Shown one piece after another: positions 11,943-25,252 of a DNA stretch of 64,000 nucleotides. Made by a program: the position numbers and the translations under genes. The DNA lies in contig JAHREC010000013.1 in NCBI GenBank assembly GCA_020081605.1, forward strand, positions 4,836,001-4,900,000. The letters run 5' to 3'. This DNA is from Albifimbria verrucaria (taxonomy: Eukaryota; Ascomycota; Sordariomycetes; Hypocreales; Stachybotryaceae). Position 1 is the stretch's first letter. Each line of letters begins with the position of its first letter. The notes beneath the pieces were generated by a model. That model saw nothing but the letters and a program-made list of their open reading frames with translations. It did not search any database and had not been told where the DNA came from.

Positions 11943-14942
11943 CTAAGACTTCTTCCTGCCCTGGTGAGCTTTCCATTCCACCTTCATTACTTTCAACAAA
12001 ATATCCTCGTCCTTAATCGGCACCGCGGCCGTCAATGACTTCATAGCGTTCTCGAAATCCGATCCGAGAAGCACCTCTCTCAACCCTTGAATTAGAGCCG
12101 CGCTTGTCGCATGGAGAACGTCAAGCCCTGTCGACGGTGTAGTGCCTGGCTTCGCAGCATCGAGGTTCGGGACCCCATGCTCGAATGCTCCATCTCCGAG
12201 TAAAGAAATACATCCCATATGCGCAGCTGTGCTGCGAATGGAACTGATAAGTTAAAGAGCGTCAGGTACCATTTCGTACCATAAGATGTTACGTCAACAT
12301 CAAGGTCCCTCTGAGATATGCTGGTTAGTACACTGGTGAGAGCCAAGAGCTGGGCCATTAAAACTTACCAAAACTCTTGCGACGTCTTTGTGCAGCCAGC
12401 ACGTCTCGAATTCTTTGAGAGCAGCTATGAGTCCTTCGAATTTGGGGCGGTAAAGGATGTCTAGGCCTCGAAGTTGCCACATGCGTACCATCATGACGAA
12501 GGACTTTTCCTCATCGAAGTAGCACAACAATGTGGCTGCCAGCGACGCCATGCCTTGACCATATCCAGTCTCTGGAAAGTAGATGGAAATGGCATGAAGC
12601 ACGCGGAACAAAAGCCGCTGGCCACCTCGGTATCTTTTTCGAAACATGACGTGCCGACTAACGGTTCTCAGGACGTCCAAGTCAATCTGCACATCGTCTG
12701 GCGAGCTCAGTTCCTGGAACCGATGGAAGTCGGCAATAATGGCTTCCTGGGTTGGCGAGTTCTTGTGTTGCTTAGCACTCGTTTCCAGGAAAGACCACCA
12801 CGCGACCGCGCGCCACCGATCAGGAATACCCTTCCAAGTTCTCTCAATGAGTTTGGGGTTCTTGACGTCGAACTCGAATTCCATTCCCTGTCCCTGGTCG
12901 CCTTTTTTACTACTTTTGCCATTTTTCTCCATTTTTCTGATCGTTCCCACTCCTTGCGCTTCATCGCCTCGGATATTTTCTCGACCTGCGCCTCCTCAGC
13001 AATGTCTTGAAGGCTCGGCGAGATGGACAGCATCTCGCCTGCCTCGTCCACATAACGACGGTCGCGGTTGTGCGGCAGCATGTTGCTCGCCTGCCGTAGA
13101 GCCGAGCGCGAGGAGCGGAAGGACGCGACGGAAACCCCGAGTGTTGGGTGTTGAGGGACCTTGCCGAGACCTTCCGGCTCGGTGGTCGCCTCCCGCTGAG
13201 AGACAAGCCCGGCGACTCCTCTTTTGTAGGACATTCCTCTTTCTACTAGGTTGATGCGCCAGCTTCACGTCGGTCGGAGTGCCCAGCCTAGACACGGGCC
13301 TAGGTTCCTTGATGAATCCGTAGCGATCGACGTTGGAGCCATCGACATCCTCCCAGTCCTCGATACCGCCGGCCAGCTCATTATATCGTCTTGAGAAGTC
13401 GTGATTTTGGGATAAAGCGCTTCCAGATCGCGGCGTTGCCCAATTGGGAGCGAGGCGAGCGGAGTTTCTACAGCGCCGTAAAAATCATGCAGTCAGCACC
13501 GGCTGTCCACGAGAGCGTGAGACAAGGGGATCAAGGAAACCGTACGCATCATGCTCGTCTTGCTCGACCGGAGCCTCTGGGCAGGGCTCCAGGCGGCCGC
13601 AGGACGAGGGTCGCTCTCCATCGTCCCCGTGGGGTTGTGTGGCAACATCATAGAGAGATCTCACCTTTGAGATTCCTTCTCGACGTCGACGGTCAGGACG
13701 CGGATATCGGGGGAGGCATTGGGTGTGAGGCATCGGCATCAGCGCTGGACGGGTGGACGGCGCTATTGGCAGCGTCGCTGGGGGAGCGATGCGGTGGCAG
13801 AGGGCGCAGGTTGCTGGGGCGATTGAATTGAGGTGTTGATGTTGGTGTCGGTGTTGGCGTTGGTGTTGATGGGTTGAGAGTCCATGGCTCCATGCGCGGG
13901 CAAGGGCGGCGGGCGCCAAACATGACACTGCCGCGATTGGAGAAGGTGAGGTTGGTTATGAAGTCATCGTCGAGGAGGCTATCGGTGGGGATTTCAATGA
14001 CCAAAGGGGTGAAGGGAGGCTCGATGTCGCAACAGTGGTCGGAGTTTGAGCAGGAGGATGTCAAGGAAGGATTTGGAGACTTTGCGGGTTGGATCCAGAC
14101 ACGGGTGGCAGAAGGCTTGTTGTTGTTGGCAGGGGACTTGGTCAGGGAGCGCAGGGATGGGGAGCCCAGCCCCGCATTGATGGGCGCCCTTGTGCTGCAG
14201 TATCAGCGTTAATCGACGACGACGACGACGTCGACTCGCCGCTTATGCTCCTCCGTCCCAGCATGGAGGAAACCGATCGCAGGCTGAAGCTCTTGACCAG
14301 CCTTTTCCACGCTCCCCGGCGTCTGGGGTGCCGACTTTAAAGAGGACGACGACGAGGCGGACGACGAGGTGGACGCGCGCGGAGATGCTTCGCTCCCCGT
14401 GCACAGCTTCCCAACTTGGCTCCGCTCGTCAAATCTCGCGACGCTCGGTCCTCGACTGAGCACTGCTGGCTCTGTTGCACCGCAGGGAACACCGTTGCCA
14501 GCCCGTTCAGCTTCTCGTACACTGTGTCGTCCAGCTCTACCTCTGCCCGCAGCTCCTTGCGCTCCTCCTTACAGTCTTCCTCACAGTCTTCCTCGCAATC
14601 CTCCTCGTAGATGGTCGTCGGCGAGCCCGCCGGCACGTGGCCCGAGTCTCGCTTCCACCCCTCCTGGTTCAGGGACCGCGATGAGGTCGAGCTTCGAAGG
14701 GCAGGATGCTCCTCTGTAGGTGGAGCCACCACCACGGGGCTATAATGGTGCGACGACGTCGACGATGAGGACTCGGGACGCATCGCTCTGCGTGGGCTTC
14801 GTGGAGGCATGGGGATGGGAGGCTCGGCCGCCACCGTCTTCTCGTATCGAAGTGCCACAAGGTTGGTGTCGTCCCTAAAGGACGGTCTCCGCATGGGCCG
14901 CTGCCCATTATATCGGACGCTGCCAAACTTATTTGGTCCCAT
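11943..14942 (-). CDS. TBC-domain Rab GTPase-activating protein (frame-broken)
   Basis: TBC proteins speed GTP hydrolysis by Rab GTPases on membranes of the secretory and endocytic pathways. The start ATG (14942) gives MGPNKFGSVRYNGQRPMRR; about 640 Ser/Pro-rich, probably disordered residues follow. The TBC domain shows GIPDRWRAVAWW (12813-12850 region), IDLDVLRT, YFPETGYGQGMASL, then TSYGTKWYLTLF and RIWDVF. The Arg finger motif (IxxDxxR) is present as DLDVLRT; the usual YCQG motif reads YGQG. Two introns are clear: 13468-13545 and 12311-12368. Base losses are evident at 12202-12204, 12903-12908, 13135-13138, 13222-13225 and 13405-13408; adding one base at each makes exons 2 and 3 close exactly in phase. 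Further shifts lie in exon 1 (about 13650-14400). Length is about 950 residues. The exact Rab target is unknown. Confidence 0.85.
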
Positions 14943-17900
14943 GGTGCTCACCTGGGCGACCTTGGCGAGCCCTGGGAAGCTTTATGCAAGTCTTGGAGAG
15001 GGTGTTGCAGACTTTCGTGTGCAACAGTGGCTCCGTGTACTGTTTGTCACCCGAGGGGCCGTCTTATATCGTGCAAGAGACGAGGTGACAGGATGAATGC
15101 TCGACACCGCTCAGATGATGTGTTGCACAGGAAAAGGCAGCAAGCTGTTTGCTACAGATATGCTGCGCGAGTCTGGTAATAGCTGACAGTGCTGTTGGAC
15201 AAAATCCAGTCTTGTTCAGGCTTGGGGATGATGTTGTTAAAGGAGAGCAAACGCAGCAAGGCAAGTACTCGGCAAGAACGACAACTCCGTGGTATAGTCT
15301 ATTCCAAGCAAGCAAAGAGCTGAGCAGAGCCGAAAAGCCAAAGCTCAAAAAAAAGGTATGATAAAAAAAAGGACGAAAGCGAAATGTCTGCTTCGCTTAC
15401 AGAGCCGTTGGTGTAGGCGAGGAAGGGAGCGAGTGCTCTTTCTTTAACCACGACGAACACCACACCAGCTAGCTGCCTCTCTGCTCAGGGTTCTTTGTAC
15501 CTTGCAGGACGCCAATGTAGGTTAAAGTGAAGGACCCGGCAGGTAAGGTAGTCATCTGACGCACTCGTGAGGTAAAGACAAGACGAGGAGGCAAGGCGAG
15601 GCTAGGCTAAGCTGACCAGATAGGTAAGGTATAGTAAGTCGGTAGGTAAGGTAGGCGGGATGCAGGATGCGGAAGAGATACAGGCGGGAAGCAGGCCAGA
15701 AGCTGGGGGCGTATAGTATTCTATGCGGAACCTCGAATCACACATCGTCTTGGAGGGCAGCAGAGTACAGCAGAGCACAGCACAGCAAGGCAAAGGCGAG
15801 GCCAGGGCGAGGCCAAAAGAAACACCAGGCATGGATGGTGGGCCAGCATAATCGAGGCCATGGCGAGGGTACGGACGGATACAGGCAGCGGAGAGCAGAG
15901 TACCTTGACAGCGCATAGACGCAGGCGCTGGCGTCGAGGTAGCCAACTCGACCGGCGCGGGTCACTCGACCCGACCTTCTGGGATCCTGCATAAGGTTGC
16001 TTTTGCTGCCTCATGCATCGTGAGGTTTGACACCAGCTGGTTGGCTGGCCTGCTACTCGATACGTCCCAAAGCATCACCTACTTGGCATGCCTCGAGTCC
16101 AGACATGGCATTTACTCATTCATTCTTTCGTTCATGCCCGGGCATCCACTTACTTACCCACCCACCTGCCACCACTAATCCGTACAGCATGTCCATACAA
16201 CCACCACCAACCTGTTGTCCCGTACCCACCATGGGTTTGTCCCGAAAGGGAAACACCCCTGCCTCCACACCAGCAGCCCGTTATCGCAGCATCCATCCTC
16301 CTTTTTGTTTGTTTGTTTTCTCATGCGTTGCCTCTTTGACCATGGCCTACGTTGCTCGCTGCAATGCCAATCTGCCCGGAACAAGCCACTACTGCAAGCT
16401 GGTTGGCATTGACGCTAGCATTGACATCGTGAACCCAAAGAAAGCACAGGGGAAAGAAGAAACAGCATGATCGTCCCTCTCACCACCGCCCGGGAGCTAA
16501 ACTAGCGGGTTGCGGTGCACTACACTAGGGCTCCGGCAACGCATTGACACCCGGCAAGGCTAGAAGGGACGAAACCGGTGGCCAATGCTGCCTGTGTGCC
16601 TGACTAGACAGATGACCCAGGACCGCCGGACAGAGCACCAGCACGCGGTGGGGGCTGTGGACCAAGAGACAGGAGACACGGAGGGACAGGAAGAGACCAA
16701 AAAATCGGGAAGAGAGCAAGAGTATTACCCGTCGTGAAGGTGGTGTGCACATATGCAAGGTACCCGGATCCTACGCCAACGCACACTTACACCACACTTA
16801 CACCACCAACCATCCATCAGCAGCAACCCATCAATCAATGGTCTCTCCTCGCGACCCTACCACCTCCACACCTGAGACAACTATTCTTTTTAAAAAAGAA
16901 ATAGACTCGGCGGAAAAAAGAGAGAGGTCCATGTTCAGCCATTACGATACGATGAGCCCGTGTCCTCCGCTTTGCTTTGTCAAGTGGTGATCATCATCAC
17001 GTCGTGTCCATGTAAGACGAAAAGCCTCAACGACCAAAAGAAAAGCGCGAGACAAAAAGTCCCTCATCTAAAAAGTTTAGCAAAAAAAAAAATTCCACAT
17101 CCGTCCCTCTCCTCCATCCATGCAGCCTTCTCTCTCACCTCTCCGCCCGTAATCGTAGAGCAGTCGCCCAACGGCCCGGCGGTCGCAGCACTTCCTGACG
17201 TGGCATCCTAAGCCAACTCATCCGGCACCCCTGCAGTGGCCAATCCTCTACCCATGCCAGATGCCATTTGGGAGCCCGACCCAAAGAGACGGTCAAGCCA
17301 AACTTTACAGCGGAGAATGCCGGCAAGCAAGACGAAATCCAGAGCAAGAAACAGGAAATACCGCTCATTCATCCAGAGCCTAACAAGCCGGTTTCTTGTC
17401 ACCACAAAAGCCTGTGAGTGAGGCGTCCAGGCCTTGTCTCTCCCGAATGCAAGCCACGTACCCAACTCGTGGACTGCGCACATTGGACCACCCTACCTAT
17501 CTGGTCATTGGCCGTCCCGGGCGAGACAGCCTCTGTCAGCCTTCCTGCTTCAATGTGATCATGATGAGAGCTGGCATGTGTCTATATTGTGCGCTGGTAA
17601 CCGACCTCGTCTATTAGATTCCATGTCATTTCATACCCATGTCCTCCTCGCCGTGGCTCCATGCAGTCCAATCTTTCTCTCGGCCGTCACAACGCATCAC
17701 TCGCCCCCATCTCTTCCGTCACTAGTTGGTGCCTTGCAGGAACCAGCAAATTTTTCTCCTCGCGATCCCACCCTCCCAAGAGCATGCATGGCAAGTCGTA
17801 GGGAACTAGACGCCGGGTCCTGTCATGGCAGTTCCGGCTTCGCTATCACCGTCCCTTCCGACGCCCAGCCAATGGTTGGTCGTTCCCCTCCACCCTTTGT

Positions 17901-17969
17901 TGGACTAAGGCTTGTGAGATCAATTTCACGTTCGTGACCTGTCATCGTATCGCCCCCGTGTCTACAGGT
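14943..17969. other. 3 kb spacer between the TBC gene and the ankyrin-DIL gene
   Basis: The spacer is upstream of the TBC gene and downstream of the ankyrin-DIL gene (both minus strand). No conserved frame was found; ORFs such as 16027-16470 (+) and 17434-17937 (+) have simple, promoter-like composition. It contains an AGGTA-rich cluster at 15541-15656 and C/A-rich tracts (16100-16300). Confidence 0.6.
15541..15656. promoter_or_regulatory. AGGTA-rich cluster upstream of the TBC gene
   Basis: The sequence contains AGGTAAGGTA twice (15541 and about 15622) plus further AGGTA/GGTAA units within 120 bases, about 600-700 bases upstream of the TBC start codon. Similar clusters recur at 31.6, 32.6, 42.3 and 42.8 kb. 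A regulatory role is inference from position and recurrence only. Confidence 0.35.
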
Positions 17970-20577
17970 TCAAACCTCTTCGTTCTCCCAGTCCCTCTCC
18001 TGGAACATGGGACCCTTTCGGCCCCCGTTCACTTCAAGCTTTTCCAAAAATTCTGGTGGGACGATTGGTATGTATTTCCGCTCCCGCTCCCTGTTCACTC
18101 CTCCAAATCCGGCACCGTAAGACACCAACATGTCTGTCACGGACGGGAGCGTGAAGGGTAACATCAATGCTGGATCAAGCAAGAGGTTCTCGGGCGCATC
18201 CTCGTCGTCCGAGTCATCGTCTCCGCCTACGTTGGGTGTGCTCTGCACGCTGCCCGGCGCTTCCAGGTTGGCCTTGACTGGTGTGGATGGTGTACTGTCT
18301 GGGGCAGCTTTTGGCATAGGCGACGCTGCCCTGCTCCGTCGCCTGTCACGCTTGAGGGCAGCTTCTTTCTGAATGGCAAGCAGATACTTGAGTGCACTTT
18401 TCGGTAACCCCTTCTCCCCTACTTCTGGCCGGTAGTGATTCGCTGCGTGAATCATTTGCTGCGGTGTCAGTCTCTTCAGCTGCTGAAGTGTTCCAACTAA
18501 AGCTTCCAGGTCGTCGGCTCCCAACGACGAGAAGCACTGCAGCCATTGTAGAAGCTGGATGACCGGCGCGAGGTGTCGTCTTGCCGCATCGGTTGTGGTT
18601 TCTCCCGTAGGCTTCATCTCGCCGCTTTCGTAATGCTCGGCTTGTCTGTTGTTTGTTCGAGCCCAATCCTCCAAGGTCGATATGTTCATACGGATCTGCA
18701 TCGCTTTGGTTCTGGCCAGATACTTGCGGTTCGACATGATCCGGTTAAAAGCTCCGCCCCGATCCAGTACAGGAGCTGGGAAATGATTTGGGCTGTGATG
18801 ACAGAATGAATGTCATACAAATCCAGCACAAAGAGGGTTGATGAAAGTAGGGAAGTAACATTTCGCGGCGCGGGTTTGGCCCTCTGCTTCGGAGAGGGTG
18901 GGCGGTATCGCTTTTCTAGAGGCTCTTCTTTGACAGTTGTCTTCCTCTTGAACAACTTCCATTCATGCTGAAAGGTGATGTCCTCAAAGCCGGGGATTGT
19001 CTCGTGGTCCAGCATGGCAGCATCAAGGACCTTGTCTAGACGGCGTTCAGCGTCACGAACAATCAGGATAAAAATCTCGTTGACGAGCTCAGACAGATGT
19101 GCCTGGAACTCAGTTGTAGCCTCAACAAGACCAGCATCTTTCCTGAGATAGTGCAGGAGAAGCGTAGCATTGGAAATCCAGAAAGCCAATATCGTCATGT
19201 CCCATTGGCACCTCTCTACCACATCGTTGATGCGATCCATGGCAGAAACGAGAAGCCTCTCTAAGAGTTCGCGGCTTGAGTGATAATGTGCGTATCGAGC
19301 ACTGAGAAATATCATATTCGCGGGCACCGGCTTCTGCGAGGGAGACCTCTGTGGTGTCATTTTTGTAATAACGATGTCAAGGATGTGATCCAGCTCGTGT
19401 TCCTGAAAAACGAACATTTGATCGTGTAGGCAACGACTCCAGTCGAATTCTTGCTGCTCTTCCTCAAACTCATCCGCCGGCTAGTTTGCCGATTAGTAAA
19501 CGAGTAATAAAACGGCTTCAGCAGAACGGCATCGGCCTACCTCTGGCTGATCGTCCATCCCAACATTTCCCAAGTCAACTTCGAGGTCTCGAGCACTTTC
19601 CATCATTAACCTCCTACGCATCTCATTCTCCGCCATCTCTTCCTCGAACCGGTCTTGAGAGAAGCCAGGGCTATAGAAGTCGTCCGTTACTCCGGCTGAG
19701 CCGATGCTGTAGCCATTATCGTGCAAGTAATACGACATTTCGCTATCGGGGGTACGAAATCGAAGGCGGTTCGTCCGGACGAGGTCTTCTGCTCCGATGA
19801 TGCATTGTTATCCAGTAGCAGTTTTGCGATGCCTTTATGGCGGTTCGTCATAGCCCACATGAGGGCGCTCCATTGATTGCGGTCTTGTTTGTCGACATCG
19901 GCGCCGGCATCTATCAAGGCCTGTACCACCTGCTCGTGACCCTGCATAAAGCATTAGCCCAATTACTGGATGTTTCATGCGTCGAAAACTCACAAAGCAA
20001 CTGGCGTAGATCAGAGGCGGCGTTCCGTCCTCATCCGGGGCGTTAACATCCACGTATTGCTTTGCAAGACCTTTGAGCAGATTTTGAACCCTTTCGACAT
20101 CTCCGTTGCTGGCAGCCATGTGAAGCGCCTTCTGAAGCTTCTCCTTCTTCTCCTCGTCGGAAAGCTTCTCGTCGCTAGCGACGGCCTGCTCGTCTTCCAA
20201 GCCGGGTCCGGAGTGGTGGGCTGCCTGGGCGGCCATCATCTCCATTAGCCGGGTGTCGCTATCCGTCTGGCTTCCCGCTGCGCTGATATCATATTCGGGG
20301 TCGTTTAGGGATAGGTGTCCGAAGTCGAGGGGCTTTGCCAATGCTGGCGTCGTGAGAAACTGTGACTGGCCTATGCCACGTGAGCAAACCACTGTCCAGA
20401 CGGGGAAGGGCAGCCTCGACGGCCAGATGGGGGCTACCAACCTTGCCAGCCATCATACATTTCCGTCTCCGGGACGAATTCAGCATGGAAATGCTTCCGG
20501 TCGTCCAGTGATTTCGGCAGGTCAGCAGGCAGCTGGCGCGGCTTCTGCTCACCATCGGCGCTGCTGGTGTCGTCCAT
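17970..20577 (-). CDS. Ankyrin-repeat plus DIL (dilute) domain protein (frame-broken)
   Basis: The DIL domain is the globular cargo-binding tail of class V myosins; here it is joined to ankyrin repeats without a motor. The start ATG (20577) gives MDDTSSADGEQKPRQ. Ankyrin repeats follow (LHMAASNGDVERVQNLLKG, DEDGTPPLIYASCFGHEQVV, ALIDAGADVDKQDRNQW). After an acidic linker the DIL region runs from MFVFQEHELDHILDI through RCQWDMTILAFWISNATLLL to RRHLAPVIQLLQWLQCFSSL; a charged tail follows. Introns: 20371-20441, 19942-19993 and 19481-19540. One base appears lost in the G run at 19748-19752 and one in the A run at 18747-18750; adding both makes the protein exactly 808 residues with all phases closing. 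A role as an adaptor in membrane or cytoskeletal traffic is inferred from domains. Confidence 0.88.
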
Positions 20578-21352
20578 CGTGGGAGGAGGGGCAATGCCAG
20601 GAATCCTGGCGCATTGAATATGGCGGACCGTATGCCCCAGAGATTTGCGGTGAGAGCAAAGTCTCGATCAGGTCTTGAGTGTCTTTCAGCCCTTCACACG
20701 TTGGCGGGCGATCCTTTGGTGTCGTGTGTTGTGAGTGCGGAAGGGAAGTTGAAACCTGCCCACCTGGTTGGTATGAACAGGCGAGGCAGAGCACAGCAAG
20801 GCGTCCTGATGTAAGATGCTCTGAAACTGGTACGTAACCGTCTTGGGCACAAGCCAGATGTCACCAAGTACAGGTACTTCCACGTAGCGTTCTATTGTGC
20901 GGGCTAAAAGGTTCCGGATACCCAAACAAAACAAATGTTGGTTACTGGTACCCTTTAAATGGTAGCTTAATGGTAGAAATCATGCAGGTGCCTACTAACG
21001 AAAGGAACTTAACTCTGGTCCCCTCTGTTTCTACAACACAACAGCATCACCATTATTGCAAGCCTTGCACTGCCATCGGAGAAGGATTGCTGATTCAGGT
21101 TGTCCTTTTACAGAACAGAAGTTTTGCTACCCATCATTGGCCCGTGCATGAATCTAGCATCAGCTCGACCTGCAGTTTTGATCCTTGAACGACAGCTCAT
21201 TTCCGTCACGTTTATTACGTCTTGTGTCGCTGTAGATCTTTGTGAAACAGCCCCTTCATCAGAAATATCGCCAACGCTATTGATTCTCCACCGGTGTATA
21301 TTAATACCTCTGGCTTTATCTTCGATTGATTGTACTATGTAGAGACAGTCTT
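20578..21352. other. Spacer between ankyrin-DIL gene and allantoicase
   Basis: About 780 bases form the promoter side of the ankyrin-DIL gene and the 3' side of allantoicase. No conserved reading frame is visible. Confidence 0.6.
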
Positions 21353-22503
21353 TTACACGGCCCGCTTACCAAATGCTCGGAGCCTCTTGACACCGCCATC
21401 AGGGATCATAATCAGCTTCACGTGGGTGAAAACGGTTTGTTCAGCAGAGCAAGCAAAGTCGTGCTCCTGATCAGGACCTGTCTTGCTGGGTCCTACAACT
21501 TCTTGCCAGCCCTCAGCACCCGCCTCCGGGTCTCCCTGGCCGCTCCATGCGATGGCCTCCACGGCCACCTTTGTGGGAAGTTTCCTCTGAAATGCGCCGT
21601 GTCGACAACGAAGTTGCGGATGTAGCCGGGGCTCCAAGTTTGATGATAGTCCAATCCACGTGGCCCTTGGTACGGGAGCGCGCTGTCTCCCACCCGTCGC
21701 CCATGTCCTTGCCTCGGCCGGGTAGCAGGAGGTTGTCCTTTGTACCGAAATGCTGGTCGCTGCAGGAGACAGCCACGCCACCATTTTGCGCCGCGGCAAG
21801 GTCAAAGATGGCTTCCTTATCCTCAGGGAATACGGGCACTGCGTGGCCAAAAGTCGGAATCTGGCGATACCGCCGTCAGGGTACATGTTTAGTCGCACAT
21901 GAGTATACTGCTTCTTAGTGGGCTCGGCAAGCTTCCAGCCGAACCGTTGCGAAGGACCGCACTCCTGTGTTCCAAGAATGGTCTCCCACTTGCCACGGCC
22001 ACCCTTCCAGGATACCACCTCGTCGTCACTTTGGCTGAAGCAACCTTCGACGGAGATGGCCGGTGCGTGGTTACCGGAGAAGAAGGCAGTGTCCACCTCA
22101 ACACCCTCCACGGTACCGGAGGCCACACCCAGGCGAACAATAACCCAATCGAACGGCTCAGAGTTGTGTCTTCGCGTCTCCCAGCCGTCATACCATGCAC
22201 CGGTAAAGACCATCTTTCCTGGCTGTCGGATGGGTGCGGTAGGAGTCAGGAGGTTGGAGGCCTCGGCGAACCATTGGTCCGAGAAGCCAAGAATCTTGCC
22301 ACCTAGGGCGGCGGATATAAGGTCTGTACATGGTTTGTTAGATCATATCAGATCAGATCAAATCAGATACGCATGCGGGCAGAAGTCGTGTGAGGCGTAC
22401 CAATACAGGTTGAACGAAAGGTGCCATCGATCTCATCGGGGCCTAGCGTCTGGGCCTTGACCGATTCAAGTTTGTATTCAATGTCATCGAGAAAGCTAGC
22501 CAT
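21353..22503 (-). CDS. Allantoicase (frame-broken)
   Basis: Allantoicase hydrolyses allantoate to ureidoglycolate and urea (EC 3.5.3.4), a step of purine use as nitrogen source. The start ATG (22503) gives [20 protein letters not shown]. The two family repeats are both visible. The first has [51 protein letters not shown] and [16 protein letters not shown]. The second has [40 protein letters not shown] and [16 protein letters not shown]. One intron lies at 22324-22400. Single bases appear lost at 21849-21852, 21628-21631 and 21575-21577; restoring each gives 358 residues, the expected size for the family, with phases closing exactly. A single GATA-type site (TGATAG, 22559-22564) lies about 56 bases upstream of the ATG, compatible with nitrogen control by an AreA-like factor, but this is weak evidence. 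Confidence 0.93.
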
Positions 22504-23984
22504 GGTCGTTTTCGGTATGTTAAATTTGTCTCAGTTTAGAGAGATATTTCTTGAAAGTTGATAGGGGTGGTGGACAGTTAAGAGACACGGCAGATGTTGA
22601 GCGGTTGGAGAAGCGCGGCTTGCGGCGCCGCCCGCATTCAAAGGTGGCGGATACTTCCGATGCCGGTCTAATCGAGAGCGAAGCCGGTACTAAACGGGTA
22701 GCTACCGTTGCAGAGCTCCGTGTAGGGTTGTAGGCATATCCGACCCCGCTGAGCCATTAGGTTTTTGCAGCGTGAGTATCGGTTCGTTGCGGTGCTCGTT
22801 GTGACATGAACCAAAGCTTTTGTTTGGCCGTGGCATCGGCTGTCGCTGAATATCACGGAGCGAGCATCTCGGGACGTCGGTAATAGCGTCAACAACCCCG
22901 CCGTATAGGTAGTTATATGCCTCTCGCATGATATCATAAGTGGTCTAGGAATTCAAAGCCTGGTTTGATTAAAATGTCAGGATAGCAGGCTTCAGGGGAT
23001 TCAAACTGTCTACATGGTAATTACGCTACCTGGAATATGGCAAGCGGTCTTTGCAAGCTGATTCGATTCAGTGCATTGCGAGTTTATCACGGGCATACAT
23101 GTCATTGTCTGTGCTCTACTGCGCACGTCTCCTACCCTAAACCATATGTACCCAATTGGGAGGGCTACAAGCAAAGTTGCAACAATGATAAAACACTGGG
23201 GATGTGCGAGAATGGTTAAACAATGCCCTGGTGTAATGGCGTCCAGAGGCACAGTAGTATCCAAGTGTAGGCACGTGCCGGTCATTGGTGATGTGCGGCT
23301 CTGTACATTTTGCAGGTTGGGTGGTGTATATACTTCACGAACTCAAGTCGCCATAACCGGTTTAGAAAATGACACACGGCGGCAGCCATCGCTGCCTCGG
23401 ATTACATCGGTTGCTCAGAAGCTCTGCCCATGTATTACGATATCTGTAGACCCAGCCGGTGGGTTACTCTGATGTGATTGTAGGCCACAATGAGCAGTGT
23501 CTCAATGCTGCGCAACAACCCCGCCAATCCCGAAGCTGGTGGTTGGAAATGCAAGCCCATGATTGGCCAAAGCTATCACAAAAGCAAAAGCCCTGTCGTC
23601 AGCGACGAATCGTCATCGGTTTACGGGCTGACTGAGGCACAGCTCCCAGCTGCCTACCTGATAGTGATAGGCCAGCTACCTTGCTTGCTTGTGCAAGAAC
23701 CATCATTAGTGGCTGGCGGAGGCGAGGTCAGCTGCATGCTTCACCTTCCTTTCCTTCTTCCTCTCCTCTCACCCTCCTCCTCTTCTCTTCTTCGTTTCGC
23801 ATCCTCATACCATCGCAGCACCTCAGTTGTTTGATGGCGTAGCCCATGCGCGTCTTGACATTGCCTTGTTGACAGATACATCGCCGTGAAACTCGTGTCG
23901 CCAGGGACGAAAGCCTGCTCATCCGTTCGTTGCCGACGAGGACACTATCGCATAGACAATCCGTAATCATAGACGTCCGTTGCC
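22504..23984. other. Divergent promoter region between allantoicase and cytochrome b561 gene
   Basis: This 1.5 kb spacer separates two divergently transcribed genes, so it should hold both promoters. It has C/T-rich sequence just upstream of the plus-strand gene (23740-23800). No conserved frame was recognised; the 133-codon frame at 23071-23472 has no family features. Confidence 0.6.
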
Positions 23985-24807
23985 ATGTCGAGTGCTACTG
24001 GCATCCCGCAGCAGCCACCTGTTGCGGCCGACCATGACGTTCGAGACCAGCCAGAGACGGAGCCGCTGCTTGGTCGACCTGGAGATGCTGTCCAGGTCCG
24101 CGGCAGCTCCTTTCTGAAGAACCTCGTCCTCGGTAGAAGCCCTGTCCTCGCAACCTGCCGGGCTGTATGTGACTGACGGTTTGAATCTTAGGTACTGGTA
24201 TCATTGCGGAAACAGCCGCTGTTCTCCTGTTTCTCCTCGTATGGATCAGCGTATTCACCAAACCTCTCAACCTTTTCTCCGGCCATCCCTTGGCTCAGTC
24301 GCTCGGCGTTCTGATCTTGGTTCAGTCCATACTCACCCTGCAGCCCACGCACACTCCTGAGCAGAAGCGTATTGGCCAGTGGATCCATGCTTCTCTCAAT
24401 CTCTTTGCCTTTCTGGCTCTCGCTACCGGCGTCATCATCATTGAAGTCAACAAGGTCACCAACAACATGCCACATTTCCACTCTGTCCATGGGTACCTTG
24501 GTGTCATCACCTCCATTATCCTTTGCTGCAGTACTTTGTCGGCTTCACCATGTGGGCGACTCCCAAACTCTACGGTGGTGAAGAGAATGCCAAGGCCATT
24601 TGGAAGTACCATCGATATAGCGGCTATACTATCCTCGTGCTTCTCCTGGCTACAGTCATCAGCGCTACCCAAACACCTTACATCCAAGGTGTTCTCAAGA
24701 TCAAATTTTGGGCCGCTGCTCTGCTCTCTGTACTCATTTTGGTCGGCATAGTCCCTCGTATTCAAAAGCACAAATTTGGCTTCAAGCCCGCAGACGCTCA
24801 ACGTTGA
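23985..24807 (+). CDS. Cytochrome b561-type transmembrane protein (frame-broken)
   Basis: Members of this group are multi-helix membrane proteins that bind two haems and pass electrons across a membrane, often from ascorbate or to ferric iron. The start ATG (23985) gives MSSATGIPQQPPVAADHDVR and a short soluble N-terminus. About five or six hydrophobic helices follow (ETAAVLLFLLVWISVFTK, LGVLILVQSIL, LFAFLALATGVIIIEV, GYLGVITSIILLLQYFVG, TILVLLLATVISA, LLSVLILVGIVP). Four histidines stand at the positions expected for haem binding: SGHPLAQ, WIHASLN, HSVHGYLG and KYHRYSG. No DOMON domain is present. Intron: 24133-24191. One T appears lost at 24522-24524; restoring it gives 254 residues and a closed frame. 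Substrate and membrane are not known. Confidence 0.88.
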
Positions 24808-25252
24808 TCCTGGCGAGCAGGATCAACATCACCTACCCATGCAAGGAGGAGAGAGGATTCATCAAGTTAAAATAATAATTTCATGAAAGGACAAGAGCAG
24901 TAATTAGTTCTAGATAATGGCTCTTTTTGGCCAACGATTGCAAAACGGCCCACTGCTCAACGAAACTCGACAATTCGAATACATTGACTGATTTTATGTC
25001 AAATTTGGCTTTTGTGATGCTGCTGCTGCTGCAGTGCATGTTCATAGAACCCTACAAAGCACCCTGATGTAGTGGCAGACAAGAAATATGTGACTGTTAA
25101 ATTGCGCTCGCTACTCCAAGTGCTTCCGCATCTTCCGAAGGCTTTTCCTGTACTGTGTTGGATGATTGCTTGTGGATTTTGTAGGTCAGGGTGAATGCCC
25201 CAAGAACCATGGGTGATACATCCCTGCCATAGACGCATTATCGACACGAAAG
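24808..25252. other. Spacer between cytochrome b561 gene and M13 gene
   Basis: About 445 bases. It contains a short CTG run (25019-25033) and no conserved frame. The frame of the M13 gene is closed by a stop just upstream of its ATG, so no extra in-frame N-terminal exon sequence is visible here. Confidence 0.6.
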